This document shows, in pieces, positions 37,278 through 46,998 of a stretch of 64,000 bases of DNA. The position numbers were made by a program, and so were the translations under genes. The notes below the pieces were generated by a model that had not been told where the DNA came from, made no database searches, and worked only from the letters and a program-made list of their open reading frames with translations. The stretch covers positions 1 through 64,000 of the forward strand of contig CAMBZU010000006.1 of NCBI GenBank assembly GCA_945872355.1. The letters run 5' to 3'. The DNA is from Chitinophaga pinensis (GTDB taxonomy: Bacteria; Bacteroidota; Bacteroidia; UBA4408). The first letter of the stretch is position 1. Each line of letters opens with the position of its first letter.

Positions 37278-38628
37278 CTGACTTATTGTGTTTTGTATTG
37301 TCTGTTTTATGCACATAATAGTCGGGAGGAAAACCATTAATTTGCCTCCATAATTCATACCATACAGGCACTTCCTTAAGAAAGGTTAATGTATTTGCAC
37401 CAGCGCCCAAACGTATTTCTTTTGGCCAAGCCGGGTAATCTTTATCGCGAGCCACCAGCACTCTATATTTTCCATTTTCACTTATAAAATTATCTATAGC
37501 TACAATTGTTCCGCCATAAGTACCGTAGGATATGCCTGGCCAACCTGAAAACACAACTGCAGGCCAGCCATCAAATAACAATTGAACATGCTGCCCTTTG
37601 TTTAACAGTGGAATATCCATTGGATTAACATACATTTCTACTGCTAGCTCATAATCGTAAGGCATAATACTAATAATCTCAGCCCCTTCTTTAATTGTTT
37701 CACCAATACCTGATTGAATGGCCTTTGTGATGTAGCCGTCTTGTGGCGCTAAAATGTAATACATGCCAGATCGAATAGTATAGTTTACAAATTGATTTTG
37801 CAATTTCGAAACAAGTGCTTCAGCATCATACATGTTCGACATAGATGTATATTTATCAGATTCTGATTTTGCAATTTTATCATTATAGTCGGCATTGATA
37901 CTTTGCAATTCTATTTTAGCATTCAGCACCTCATTTTTACTTCCAATAAATTTATTTTCTTGCGATATTAATTTAGCTTGTGTTTCCTGTAATTTCTGTT
38001 TTCTGGCTTCTAAATCTGTTAATGATTTAAGGCCTTCTTTATGCAACTCTTCCATCCTCACAAGCTGATCTTTTGCTATTTTATAATTTAACGCTGAAGC
38101 AGAATAATCAATACTATCGCTCTGTACTTTTAAGTTGGCCTGTATTAATTTGTTCTTGGCTTGCTCAAGTTTTAATACCCTCGATTTTATTAATGCATCA
38201 ATTTGAGTATCGTTCGCATTCACTTTTTCAAAATAAGATTTAACAGTCAATTCTTTTGCTTTTAGCTGCTGTTCAGTATTTTCAACCAATTTTGGATCGA
38301 GGTATTCTTCTTTTGTTTCACTTATAAAAAGAATCGTATCCCCTTGTTTAACAAATTGGCCTTCTTGCACATACCATTTTTCAATTCTTCCGGCAATTAT
38401 TGAATGAATATTTTGCGGGCGTTGGTTAGGCTTTAAAGCTGTTACATTGGCCATGGACCTGATATTTTGTGTCCAAGGTAAAAAAAGTACAACCAAACAA
38501 ATAAAGCCTAACACGTAAAGTGTTTTAATTAATTTACGGCTAATTGAGCGCGCATTTAAAATTTGAAAAGACTTCAAATTATTTAATGCTTTCTTATCTT
38601 TTATTGTATTATGAGTTATGTTAAGCAT
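37261..38628 (-). CDS. HlyD family periplasmic adaptor
   Basis: N-terminal TM; GRIEKWYVQEGQFVKQGDTILFIS, long coiled coil, YYILAPQDGYITKAIQSGIGETIKEGAEI. Confidence 0.93.
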   Translation of the reverse strand: MLNITHNTIKDKKALNNLKSFQILNARSISRKLIKTLYVLGFICLVVLFLPWTQNIRSMANVTALKPNQRPQNIHSIIAGRIEKWYVQEGQFVKQGDTILFISETKEEYLDPKLVENTEQQLKAKELTVKSYFEKVNANDTQIDALIKSRVLKLEQAKNKLIQANLKVQSDSIDYSASALNYKIAKDQLVRMEELHKEGLKSLTDLEARKQKLQETQAKLISQENKFIGSKNEVLNAKIELQSINADYNDKIAKSESDKYTSMSNMYDAEALVSKLQNQFVNYTIRSGMYYILAPQDGYITKAIQSGIGETIKEGAEIISIMPYDYELAVEMYVNPMDIPLLNKGQHVQLLFDGWPAVVFSGWPGISYGTYGGTIVAIDNFISENGKYRVLVARDKDYPAWPKEIRLGAGANTLTFLKEVPVWYELWRQINGFPPDYYVHKTDNTKHNKSDDSKK

Positions 38629-38643
38629 GTGAATTTTTTTGAG

Positions 38644-40302
38644 CTATTGTTTGGAAATTTGTCCATCATTCATGTATAAAACTATATCTGATTTTTCCTT
38701 TAAATAAGCATTGTTTGAAATACTGATTAAAGTCCAGTTATTTGTTTTATCAGTTAAAAAATCAATAATTTTATTTCTTTCATTTTCTGCAATAAAATCA
38801 ATATGATTTTCGAGCAAAATGAGTTTGGGTTTATTTACAATACTTCTGGCAATAATTATTTTTTGAATAATACTTTTTGACAGTTTATGTCCTGAAATTT
38901 CTATCTGCGTATCAATTCCTTTAGGCAATTCCTTCACATAATCTAATAAATAAACTTGTTCAATAGCCCATTGTACATCGGCTGTTTTTATAAAATCTCT
39001 ACCTAAAGTAATGTTCTCAATGAGCGTTCCTTCAAATATATTTTCTTCTGCTAAGCCGTTACCAATAAATTTATACAATTCAAAAATATTATAATTTCCA
39101 ATGGGCAAATCATTGATACAAACACAGCCCGAAAGAGGTTGATACAATCCCGCAATTAAATGAATAAGTGTTGATTTTCCTGAACCATTATTTCCAATAA
39201 TACAATAAGAGTTATTTGCCTTAAAACTATAATTAATATCCTTAAGCACTGATTTTACTCTGCCAGGATATGTAAATGACAAATCCTTTACTTCAACTGT
39301 TATTGGCGCCGTAATTTGATGATTTAAGGATGAAGAAGGATGATCATTTTCAAGTTCTAAATCTGTTACTTGACCTATCTTTTCTAAAGAAGAAAGAATA
39401 TCAAATACATTTTCGAGATTTAAAATAATTTTTTCTGAGGAATCAATCACCAACAAAATTATTATTTCTGCGGCCACAAACTGACCAATATTCATTTGTT
39501 GATCAAGCACCAACATACCGCCTACAATCAATAATCCAAAAGCCACTATTATTTTAAATATGAGTAATAAAATATATTGCTTTTTAAGAATTTGAAAATG
39601 GTTTTCTCTAGATTCTAAATAACCAGTAACATGCTCATCAGTTCTTAATTCGGGCAAACTGGTTAATCCTGCCAACTTAAATGTATCTTTAGATCTTGCT
39701 AACTCCTCAAGCCAAGAAACAACTTTATACTTGTATTTTGATTCCTTTAAGCTTGTTTCTAATCCTTTTTTTGTAGTGAATTTTATGATGCTAAAAACAA
39801 GCACAATAAGTAAAATACTAAACAAGATAAAAAATGGATGATAAAGTGATAAGAGGATTAAGCCAAAGATAATTTGAAGCACTGCTGTTGAAAAATCAAT
39901 AATTATTTTAGATAAACTTTTTTGCAAAGTCAATACATCAAAAAAACGATTCATTAACTCGGGCGCATAGTGCTTATATATTTCTTCAAATTTAATTTTA
40001 GGAATTCTATAGGTAAAATCAAAAGCTGCACGCGTAAATATTTTTTGTTGTATTGTTTCGGTAATGCGCATTTGCATTAATTGCATGTAGCCACCCATGG
40101 CAATGCCTGTAATTACTATTCCTACCAGCAAAAGCCATGAAGCAGAAACACTACCTCCTTGTATTAAATTAATAATTGATTGAATACCAATAGGAAGTGA
40201 AAGTGCTATCACGCCTTTAAAAAAGGCATAAGTATAAACTTGATAAATTTCCTTATTATCGGGCTTCAACAGAAGCCAAAATCGTTGGTATGGTGTTTTC
40301 AT
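38644..40302 (-). CDS. ABC exporter (TMD-NBD fusion) with degenerate ATPase motifs
   Basis: Walker A CIIGNNGSGKST; TM domain; non-canonical LSKSIIQ signature and LILLENHID Walker B. Confidence 0.92.
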   Translation of the reverse strand: MKTPYQRFWLLLKPDNKEIYQVYTYAFFKGVIALSLPIGIQSIINLIQGGSVSASWLLLVGIVITGIAMGGYMQLMQMRITETIQQKIFTRAAFDFTYRIPKIKFEEIYKHYAPELMNRFFDVLTLQKSLSKIIIDFSTAVLQIIFGLILLSLYHPFFILFSILLIVLVFSIIKFTTKKGLETSLKESKYKYKVVSWLEELARSKDTFKLAGLTSLPELRTDEHVTGYLESRENHFQILKKQYILLLIFKIIVAFGLLIVGGMLVLDQQMNIGQFVAAEIIILLVIDSSEKIILNLENVFDILSSLEKIGQVTDLELENDHPSSSLNHQITAPITVEVKDLSFTYPGRVKSVLKDINYSFKANNSYCIIGNNGSGKSTLIHLIAGLYQPLSGCVCINDLPIGNYNIFELYKFIGNGLAEENIFEGTLIENITLGRDFIKTADVQWAIEQVYLLDYVKELPKGIDTQIEISGHKLSKSIIQKIIIARSIVNKPKLILLENHIDFIAENERNKIIDFLTDKTNNWTLISISNNAYLKEKSDIVLYMNDGQISKQ

Positions 40303-40305
40303 TTG

Positions 40306-40983
40306 TTATTTTTTTAAAGATTTCAAAGCCATATTAATATAGAAATCACTAATATAATCGGGCGACTTTTGTTTATTGGTAAGGCGTGGCAAATGCGCGG
40401 CAAAGAAAACCTGCAAGTGAGCGCCCTCAATTATAGTTGTTAATAGCATTTGAGGATATTTATAATTTGGGTTTATCTCCTTTATAATTTCGGCCATGCG
40501 AGAAACAAATTGCTTGTAATTTAAATAGGCGCCTTCCTTGTTAGCAATATCAACATCTTTAGTTAAATATGACTTTATTGATTCAGAAATAATAATTTGA
40601 TGAAGCTTACTGATATTGATGCCTTCAATAAATAAATTGTCCTTTTTATTGGAGGTAATTAATAGGATTGATTTTTCTAATCTTACTTGAGCAGAACTAA
40701 TATTTGTAGTTTCAAAAACCAACCGATATTCCATCCAACCCCAATACCAAGAAATTAAGTATGAGAGGAGTTGATTTTTACTTTTGAAATATCTATAAAT
40801 TGAAGCTTCGGGCGAACCAATTTGCATGCCCAATTTTTTAAATGTAAATTTTTCAAATCCAATTTCGTTAATCATATCAACGCTACTAGCTATAATTTTA
40901 TCTCCTAACTTACTGCTCGAAGGGTCGATTTGAAATAAACCTTCACTAATCTTAATTTTAAAATTTGATAATAAAATATCCAT
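40306..40983 (-). CDS. TetR family transcriptional regulator
   Basis: IIASSVDMINEIGFEKFTFKKLGMQIGSPEASIYRYFKSKNQLLSYLISWY HTH. Confidence 0.92.
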   Translation of the reverse strand: MDILLSNFKIKISEGLFQIDPSSSKLGDKIIASSVDMINEIGFEKFTFKKLGMQIGSPEASIYRYFKSKNQLLSYLISWYWGWMEYRLVFETTNISSAQVRLEKSILLITSNKKDNLFIEGINISKLHQIIISESIKSYLTKDVDIANKEGAYLNYKQFVSRMAEIIKEINPNYKYPQMLLTTIIEGAHLQVFFAAHLPRLTNKQKSPDYISDFYINMALKSLKK

Positions 40984-41000
40984 TATGATTGTTTTATGTG

Positions 41001-41022
41001 CAAATATAATAGTATTACTATT
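41001..41022 (-). promoter_or_regulatory. Candidate TetR autoregulatory site: -7 element TATATTTG abutting palindrome AATAGTA-T-TACTATT
   Basis: Perfect 15-bp palindrome at 41008-41022, minus-strand TATATTTG at 41001-41008, 25 bp upstream of the tetR start. Confidence 0.5.
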
Positions 41023-41202
41023 GTTTTTGCGTGTATTAAGATTTTTTAGCTTTTAAAACACTAAATTGTTATGATTATATTTTTATTAAAAGGCCTCATA
41101 CCAGCTAAAATTCCTTTCAACTATTTTACTTTTTTCAATTTTCAAATAATTTAAAAACGAACTAGCAACGGGCGCATGTTTCTTGCCTAATAAAAATAAT
41201 TT

Positions 41203-41766
41203 TTAAGCAGCTAAAATTCTTTCAATGGTCCAATAAACAGCTATGCATGCAATGACTGATGAAATTGGCAAAACAATGCGATTGCTGTACCATGATTTAT
41301 GTGCAAACTGCTTGGTGATAAAAATATACAAAGCCATAATGATAGTAATTTGGGCCAATTCAACACCCAAGTTAAAAGAAATCAAAGACAATAAAAAATT
41401 GTTTTGAAGCATTCCTGTTTCTTTTAATGCACTTGCAAAACCTAATCCATGAATCAATCCAAATATAAATACAATAAGCAAGCTGTACTTTATGTTGGGA
41501 GTTTTTACAATATTTTGAAGTGCAGTAATCAAAATAGAAAATGCAATTAAAGGCTCTATGATTGCACTTTGAGTGGCAACAAAACCAGCAGCACTTAATC
41601 CCAGCGTAATGCTATGTGCCACTGTAAATGCAGCGCATTGTTTAACTATTGATTTAAGTGTATTGCTTAAAAAATAAATGCTTATAATAAAAAGGATATG
41701 ATCAAAACCAAATGGGATAACATGTGCATAGCCAAGCAGGGTAAACTTTTCAATATTTTGAAACAT
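41203..41766 (-). CDS. HupE/UreJ family membrane protein
   Basis: GYAHVIPFGFDHILFIISIYFLS...FTVAHSITLGLSAAG...FGLIHGLGFASALKETGM. Confidence 0.93.
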   Translation of the reverse strand: MFQNIEKFTLLGYAHVIPFGFDHILFIISIYFLSNTLKSIVKQCAAFTVAHSITLGLSAAGFVATQSAIIEPLIAFSILITALQNIVKTPNIKYSLLIVFIFGLIHGLGFASALKETGMLQNNFLLSLISFNLGVELAQITIIMALYIFITKQFAHKSWYSNRIVLPISSVIACIAVYWTIERILAA

Positions 41767-41780
41767 CTAATAAATTAAAA

Positions 41781-42962
41781 TTAGTTTTTAATCAACTTAA
41801 TAGTGATGATTGAATTGTCTATTATTCTCAAGAAATATATCCCATTTTCTAGTTGACTAAAATCATGCATTTCAATAATTTGCCCACTGTAAATAATAGA
41901 TCCTGTTAGATTTATTAATTCGAAAATTTCATTTCCTGTGCTATTAATAATACGCAGGTAATTACTGAAAGGATTGGGAAAAAGTCTTTGTGTGATTGAT
42001 TTTGCAGTTGAAATGGCAGTTGAACTTTGATTGCTTCTTACACAAATGAGATTGTGTTTTACAGTTTTATTATCATAGGTGGTAATTCCAAACTGAGTAT
42101 TTAAATACCATGCTTTGGCTGTTTGATTTGGAAGTGTAGTTGAAGACCAATACTTATTTACATTGGTAACATTAAAATAAGTTGAATTGATGGATGGATT
42201 GATGCGCGTTTCATCGTTTAACGACTGCAATTCTTTGATATTAGGTAATCGCCAATCATTAAAACCTGCTGTGGTTAAAGTATCAGCGTAAGTGAGCGAT
42301 TGTTCCCATGAAAGCGAATCGCTGAAGGGGGCCTTTTGCCAAATTAAATCAGTTAAGTGATCTGTGATGGTGTTATTTCCATTGTCTGTATATTGATTGG
42401 GAATAGCTACCGGAGCAATGGCATCTCTAACTGCTCTTACATGAAACTTTTTGGGTCCTCCTGCACTTATTGTTTCTGATTTGGGATGGTTACCAATACC
42501 CCCACCAGCATTTGTAGCCCATACTTTAGAACTATCATTGGCCTGTCGATCGCTGGTCCACCAATATTCAGCGGCAGTTGTTGTAAATACTTGCACAATA
42601 AGCGCAGGATTAACCAACTGATGATTTAAGATACTGAATGCTTCATGCGCATTTGGCAAGCGCCAATTATTGTAATTCCCTAAAGTAAGTGTATCACAAT
42701 AAATAGTAGCATTTTCAATTGTCATTTCACCTCCATCTAACTTTTGCCAAACCAATCCAGTAATTGAATCGATAACAGTGCCATTGTTGTTTTGTATGAA
42801 CAGTGGTGGATATATGTTAAAGTCATTATCTTCACCAAATGTTGTGGTATAACTTACTATTTGACCCGTATCCGGAAGTCGCAACATCGATTTATAAACC
42901 GTTTGTGCCTTTATTTGTAAACTATAAAAAAACAGTGCTAAGATTGATATTTTATATTGCAT
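41781..42962 (-). CDS. DUF1566 (Lcl) domain protein with T9SS type A sorting domain
   Basis: Two GLVWQK...NWRLPNxxEA repeats; C-terminal RLFPNPFSNYLRI...GIYFLRIIDNSIITIKLIKN. Confidence 0.9.
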   Translation of the reverse strand: MQYKISILALFFYSLQIKAQTVYKSMLRLPDTGQIVSYTTTFGEDNDFNIYPPLFIQNNNGTVIDSITGLVWQKLDGGEMTIENATIYCDTLTLGNYNNWRLPNAHEAFSILNHQLVNPALIVQVFTTTAAEYWWTSDRQANDSSKVWATNAGGGIGNHPKSETISAGGPKKFHVRAVRDAIAPVAIPNQYTDNGNNTITDHLTDLIWQKAPFSDSLSWEQSLTYADTLTTAGFNDWRLPNIKELQSLNDETRINPSINSTYFNVTNVNKYWSSTTLPNQTAKAWYLNTQFGITTYDNKTVKHNLICVRSNQSSTAISTAKSITQRLFPNPFSNYLRIINSTGNEIFELINLTGSIIYSGQIIEMHDFSQLENGIYFLRIIDNSIITIKLIKN

Positions 42963-44206
42963 TATTGCTTAATAATTTTTTCGGTGATTTGATTTTCCCT
43001 GCTTATAATTTTTAAGGTATAAATCCCATTTGGCAAGCCATCTAAAGAAATTTGATCAACAAAATGAGTTGCTATAAATACTTGCTCACCAATTACATTT
43101 TCAAGAATTATTTGTATTACCTCTTGCTGCGCTATGGCAGATTCGAATTTAATATAAATGGAATTATTTGCAGGGTTTGGATAAACATGGCACTTGTTTT
43201 TTGATGGAGAAACATGGCTAAGTGAGGTAGGTGCTGGAACAGTGTAAGTAACAACAACTTCATTGTCTAAAATTAAATTAGTGCTCCAAATAAATTGAGC
43301 ATCTTGCACTGGATCATCAAAAATATTTGTAAAATTTGTGTATGCAGGTTTGTTATTTACACCAACCGTTTGATTGCTATAAATACTTGCTTGAGGGAAC
43401 ACGGCATCATTAAAATTACTATCCATCCAATCAAGGGGTTTCGACCAATGCAAAGCATAATAATTAGTGCCATCATTAGCATCTGCTGTACTGCAATTAT
43501 TTGAAAGTCTTTGATTGCCATTTTCTGTTGGACAATTTAAGTCGGTAATTGGCGCTGTATAAAAGCTTTGTGCTTTCCAATTTTGGTTGGTGATTGCTAC
43601 TGTATTATTAGAAGTATCCTTAAAAACTGTAACAATTCCCCCATCGCCCATGTGATATGGAATTGTGTTATTAACCTCACAGCCAATTCCCAAATACTCT
43701 TCCCAATCTACAAGTAGCATAGCAATTTTAAATGGCTTTTGAACTCTAAAACGAACAATATTAGAATTAAATTCAGTGTAGGGCACATTGTCCTTGCCAA
43801 CCGGCACACCATTGATATATAATTCAAAATAATTATCAGCAAAAATGTAAGCTGTAATTAATTCACCTGTTGAATCTATAGTAATAATATCATTGCCATT
43901 TAGGGCTGCTAATGCTGCATTGGCATTTGTATAATTAGCTCCTACGCAAGCATTATATAAATTTGATGCAAAAGGGAAATTAGCATTTAAATAATTTACC
44001 TCTGCGGGCATTGTCCATACAGAAGCATCAGTTGCCGTAACTATGCCAACATTGGGAATTCTACCATTTGGGCAACTATAAATATTTGCATTGGTAATAC
44101 TGCCTATCCCTTGCGATACCGTTCCTGAGCCATTGTATTGTGCAAAAACATCAAGTTGAAAAAGCATTAAAGAAAGTACTAATGGTGTTGTAAAATTTAA
44201 TTTCAT
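42962..44206 (-). CDS. Secreted protein with T9SS type A sorting domain
   Basis: Signal peptide; C-terminal VYPNPANNSIYIKF...LPNGIYTLKIISRENQITEKIIKQ. Confidence 0.88.
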   Translation of the reverse strand: MKLNFTTPLVLSLMLFQLDVFAQYNGSGTVSQGIGSITNANIYSCPNGRIPNVGIVTATDASVWTMPAEVNYLNANFPFASNLYNACVGANYTNANAALAALNGNDIITIDSTGELITAYIFADNYFELYINGVPVGKDNVPYTEFNSNIVRFRVQKPFKIAMLLVDWEEYLGIGCEVNNTIPYHMGDGGIVTVFKDTSNNTVAITNQNWKAQSFYTAPITDLNCPTENGNQRLSNNCSTADANDGTNYYALHWSKPLDWMDSNFNDAVFPQASIYSNQTVGVNNKPAYTNFTNIFDDPVQDAQFIWSTNLILDNEVVVTYTVPAPTSLSHVSPSKNKCHVYPNPANNSIYIKFESAIAQQEVIQIILENVIGEQVFIATHFVDQISLDGLPNGIYTLKIISRENQITEKIIKQ

Positions 44207-44216
44207 ATTGACCTTA

Positions 44217-45851
44217 TTAATGCACGATAAACTTTTGATTTATGCTATTTCCATCAGTAAAATCAAGGTGCAATAAATATAATCCATTATTTAAATTATT
44301 GAATTCCATTGGAGATTGGTAATTATTTGCTTCAAAAATGAGTTCCCCTTTAATGCTATAAATAGCTATTTTATTCACTTTTTTACCTTGTAAAACTGTG
44401 CTTAATTTAAGTTGGAAATTTCCATTATTTGGATTGGGAAAAATGAATGCTTCGGCTTGTATAACATAATCATTGCTTAGTGAAGAAATTACGGGAACTG
44501 TGCATTGAATAAATCCGTTATTTACAATTTTAGTTGAATCCAACACACCATTGTTATAATACTTGAAAGTATATTGCCCATTGTTTGTCCAGTTATACAC
44601 AACAGAATCTATAAAACCACTGCGCGTGTAAGTGAGGTTGTATCCGTTATTGCTGCTATTGGAGGTGCATGATGTTATAACAGCTCCATTTAAAGGTGTT
44701 AGTGCTTGTCTTACGGGATGCGCTGCAGCCTGCGGAATGAGCTGATGACTAGCATCCTCGGTAACATTGCCAACCATTTTTGCAATCATATAAGGAGCCG
44801 ATTGTGTGCCATGATAATGATAAACACCATTGAATGAATGTCCGTGATTTGCATCTAATGTTAACATTGCATTACCATCAGGTTCAACATTTCCATAAAC
44901 AGCAAATCCATCTAAACCATATGCAATGGGTTTATTAGCTGCAGTGTAACTATATAAATGCAATGGTGCAGTGTGATAATGATAATCATCAGCCCTACCA
45001 CAATGGCCCCCGAAATTATCTAATTGACCATCAACATATGAATCTACACCTGTATTGGTATGTACATTAAAGATAGGCACACCATTAACTGCAATAGCAA
45101 TTGCGCCTCTGGTAAAATGAATAGTATCAACAGGAATTGGAGTAGCTGCTATAGTTGGATTAAGCGGTATTGGCCAAGCATTTGCACCAATATAACATTG
45201 TGGAATTGGAACCTGTTGCTGCCAACCATGATTAGAAATCCCCACCATCATTTCATGTGTAGCCGGAATTCCTTTTGATTCAACATAAAAATAATTGGAA
45301 TCCCAAAAAGTATTAATGACAGGTTTAAAAGGTGAAAAGGCAGAATCGATAGCAAGCGGATCGCTCATACTGCGAAGTGATTTTACTACTTTTATAGAGA
45401 AACTCAGCAATGCGGTACTCATTGAAACCAATAAAACAGGAATAATAAATTTTCTTTTAGCTTTATCAGTATAAATAAATGTGAAAAAACTTAAAGCTAA
45501 GATAAACACAAATACAATGCCTATTTTTTGATTGAACAAAGGCTCAGAAACATTACTATTATTGGCATTTGAGACCAGTTGTTCATTTAACTTGGCAATG
45601 TTTGCATATTTTTTAATCGCAAATTGCTGATCGGTTTTAGTTAGCAAGCTCATTGGAAATGCCCATACTTTTTGATTGGCATCTTCAATATAAACCAAGT
45701 TATTTTTTAACATGGTAAAGGAGCCCTCAATTACTTGCTTTTGGTTTTTTAAATGCCACTGATGTAGGGCAACTTTTTCATAATTACTGTTATGCGCAAA
45801 AATAACAATGTTGGCTATGCATAGCGCAATAAGTAAGATAATTTTCTTCAT
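44217..45851 (-). CDS. YHYH-domain protein with T9SS type A sorting domain and two internal TM helices
   Basis: GGHCGRADDYHYHTAPLHLY...PIAYGLDGFAVYG...GVYHYHGT; C-terminal FPNPNNGNFQLKL...GLYLLHLDF. Confidence 0.9.
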   Translation of the reverse strand: MKKIILLIALCIANIVIFAHNSNYEKVALHQWHLKNQKQVIEGSFTMLKNNLVYIEDANQKVWAFPMSLLTKTDQQFAIKKYANIAKLNEQLVSNANNSNVSEPLFNQKIGIVFVFILALSFFTFIYTDKAKRKFIIPVLLVSMSTALLSFSIKVVKSLRSMSDPLAIDSAFSPFKPVINTFWDSNYFYVESKGIPATHEMMVGISNHGWQQQVPIPQCYIGANAWPIPLNPTIAATPIPVDTIHFTRGAIAIAVNGVPIFNVHTNTGVDSYVDGQLDNFGGHCGRADDYHYHTAPLHLYSYTAANKPIAYGLDGFAVYGNVEPDGNAMLTLDANHGHSFNGVYHYHGTQSAPYMIAKMVGNVTEDASHQLIPQAAAHPVRQALTPLNGAVITSCTSNSSNNGYNLTYTRSGFIDSVVYNWTNNGQYTFKYYNNGVLDSTKIVNNGFIQCTVPVISSLSNDYVIQAEAFIFPNPNNGNFQLKLSTVLQGKKVNKIAIYSIKGELIFEANNYQSPMEFNNLNNGLYLLHLDFTDGNSINQKFIVH

Positions 45852-45876
45852 TTCCTTGTGCTTTAATTTGATGTTT

Positions 45877-46128
45877 TTAAATGGATAATTTTATTAGATT
45901 TTGAAATTCCGGCAATGTATTTATAGTTTGCAGTTGAGGATTTGAAAAAGTATCAATAACTAATTCAATTTCAAATACAGCGATATGAATATCATTTTTT
46001 ACACTCACACTTGTTGATCCAACACCTCTACTTGCTGATTCAAAAGGTTCAATCAAACTCCAGCTTTCAAAACCATCATTGGGCATACTTTGGGAATTTA
46101 CTTGACGCATTAGCTGTGATGAAAGCAT
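45877..46128 (-). CDS. Small hypothetical protein upstream of the YHYH cluster
   Basis: 83-aa ORF, co-directional; no recognisable domain. Confidence 0.4.
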   Translation of the reverse strand: MLSSQLMRQVNSQSMPNDGFESWSLIEPFESASRGVGSTSVSVKNDIHIAVFEIELVIDTFSNPQLQTINTLPEFQNLIKLSI

Positions 46129-46394
46129 TAAAGAAGTAAGGAAATTTTTTGTTATTTTTAATTTGTTGTTTTGTATTACACAAATATAAGGAGACTAAAA
46201 CTGTAAATATAATTTAGCGACAAAGTGCTTTAAAATAGAGGTAAAATGAATTTAAACAAAAGTACATTCAAATAAATTACTGCTGATTAGTGACTTTCAA
46301 AAATTTAAAAAAATTACCCATTTTTCACCACTTTTTTTAGCTGCTTTGCCAATATTTTAGATATTTGCACTCCCATTAAAAAACTGCCATTAAT

Positions 46395-46988
46395 ATGCTT
46401 AATCACATAGAAGGAAAATTAATTGAAAAATCACCTGCCCACGTTGTAATCGACTGCAATGGAATGGGATATACTTTAAATATTTCTTTAAACACTTACT
46501 CTAAATTACAAAAAGTTGACGAAAAAGTAAAATTACTTACCCATGTTTCGGTCAATCAAAACGATTTTACGCAAACAGGCTTTGGTTTTTTTGAAGAAAG
46601 TGAACGTGTACTTTTTCGTCAATTAATTTCTGTTTCTGGCGTTGGTTCAGCCGCTGCACGCATGTTTTTATCGAGCTACAACCCTTTGGAATTAACACAA
46701 CATATTATCAATGGAAATGTGGGCGCACTCAAAAATGTTAAAGGGATAGGCGAAAAAACAGCGCAACGCATCATTGTTGATCTAAAAGCAAAGGTTGGAA
46801 AAAATGAGGCCTTGCCTGATTTTAGCTTCAATCCACACAATAAAATGAGAGAGGAAGCGTTAAGTGCTCTTGTAATGTTAGGATTTGTAAAAAATACAGC
46901 CGAAAAAGCGGTTGACAAAGCCATTGCCCAATTAGATAATAATGCGGCTGTGGAAGACATTATTAAAGTTGCTTTAAAATCGCTGTAG
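46395..46988 (+). CDS. ruvA: Holliday junction branch migration protein RuvA
   Basis: MLNHIEGKLIEKSPAHVVIDCNGMGYTLNISLNTY; LISVSGVGSAAARMFLS; GIGEKTAQRIIVDLK. Confidence 0.97.
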   Translation: MLNHIEGKLIEKSPAHVVIDCNGMGYTLNISLNTYSKLQKVDEKVKLLTHVSVNQNDFTQTGFGFFEESERVLFRQLISVSGVGSAAARMFLSSYNPLELTQHIINGNVGALKNVKGIGEKTAQRIIVDLKAKVGKNEALPDFSFNPHNKMREEALSALVMLGFVKNTAEKAVDKAIAQLDNNAAVEDIIKVALKSL

Positions 46989-46998
46989 TATTAGTTTA

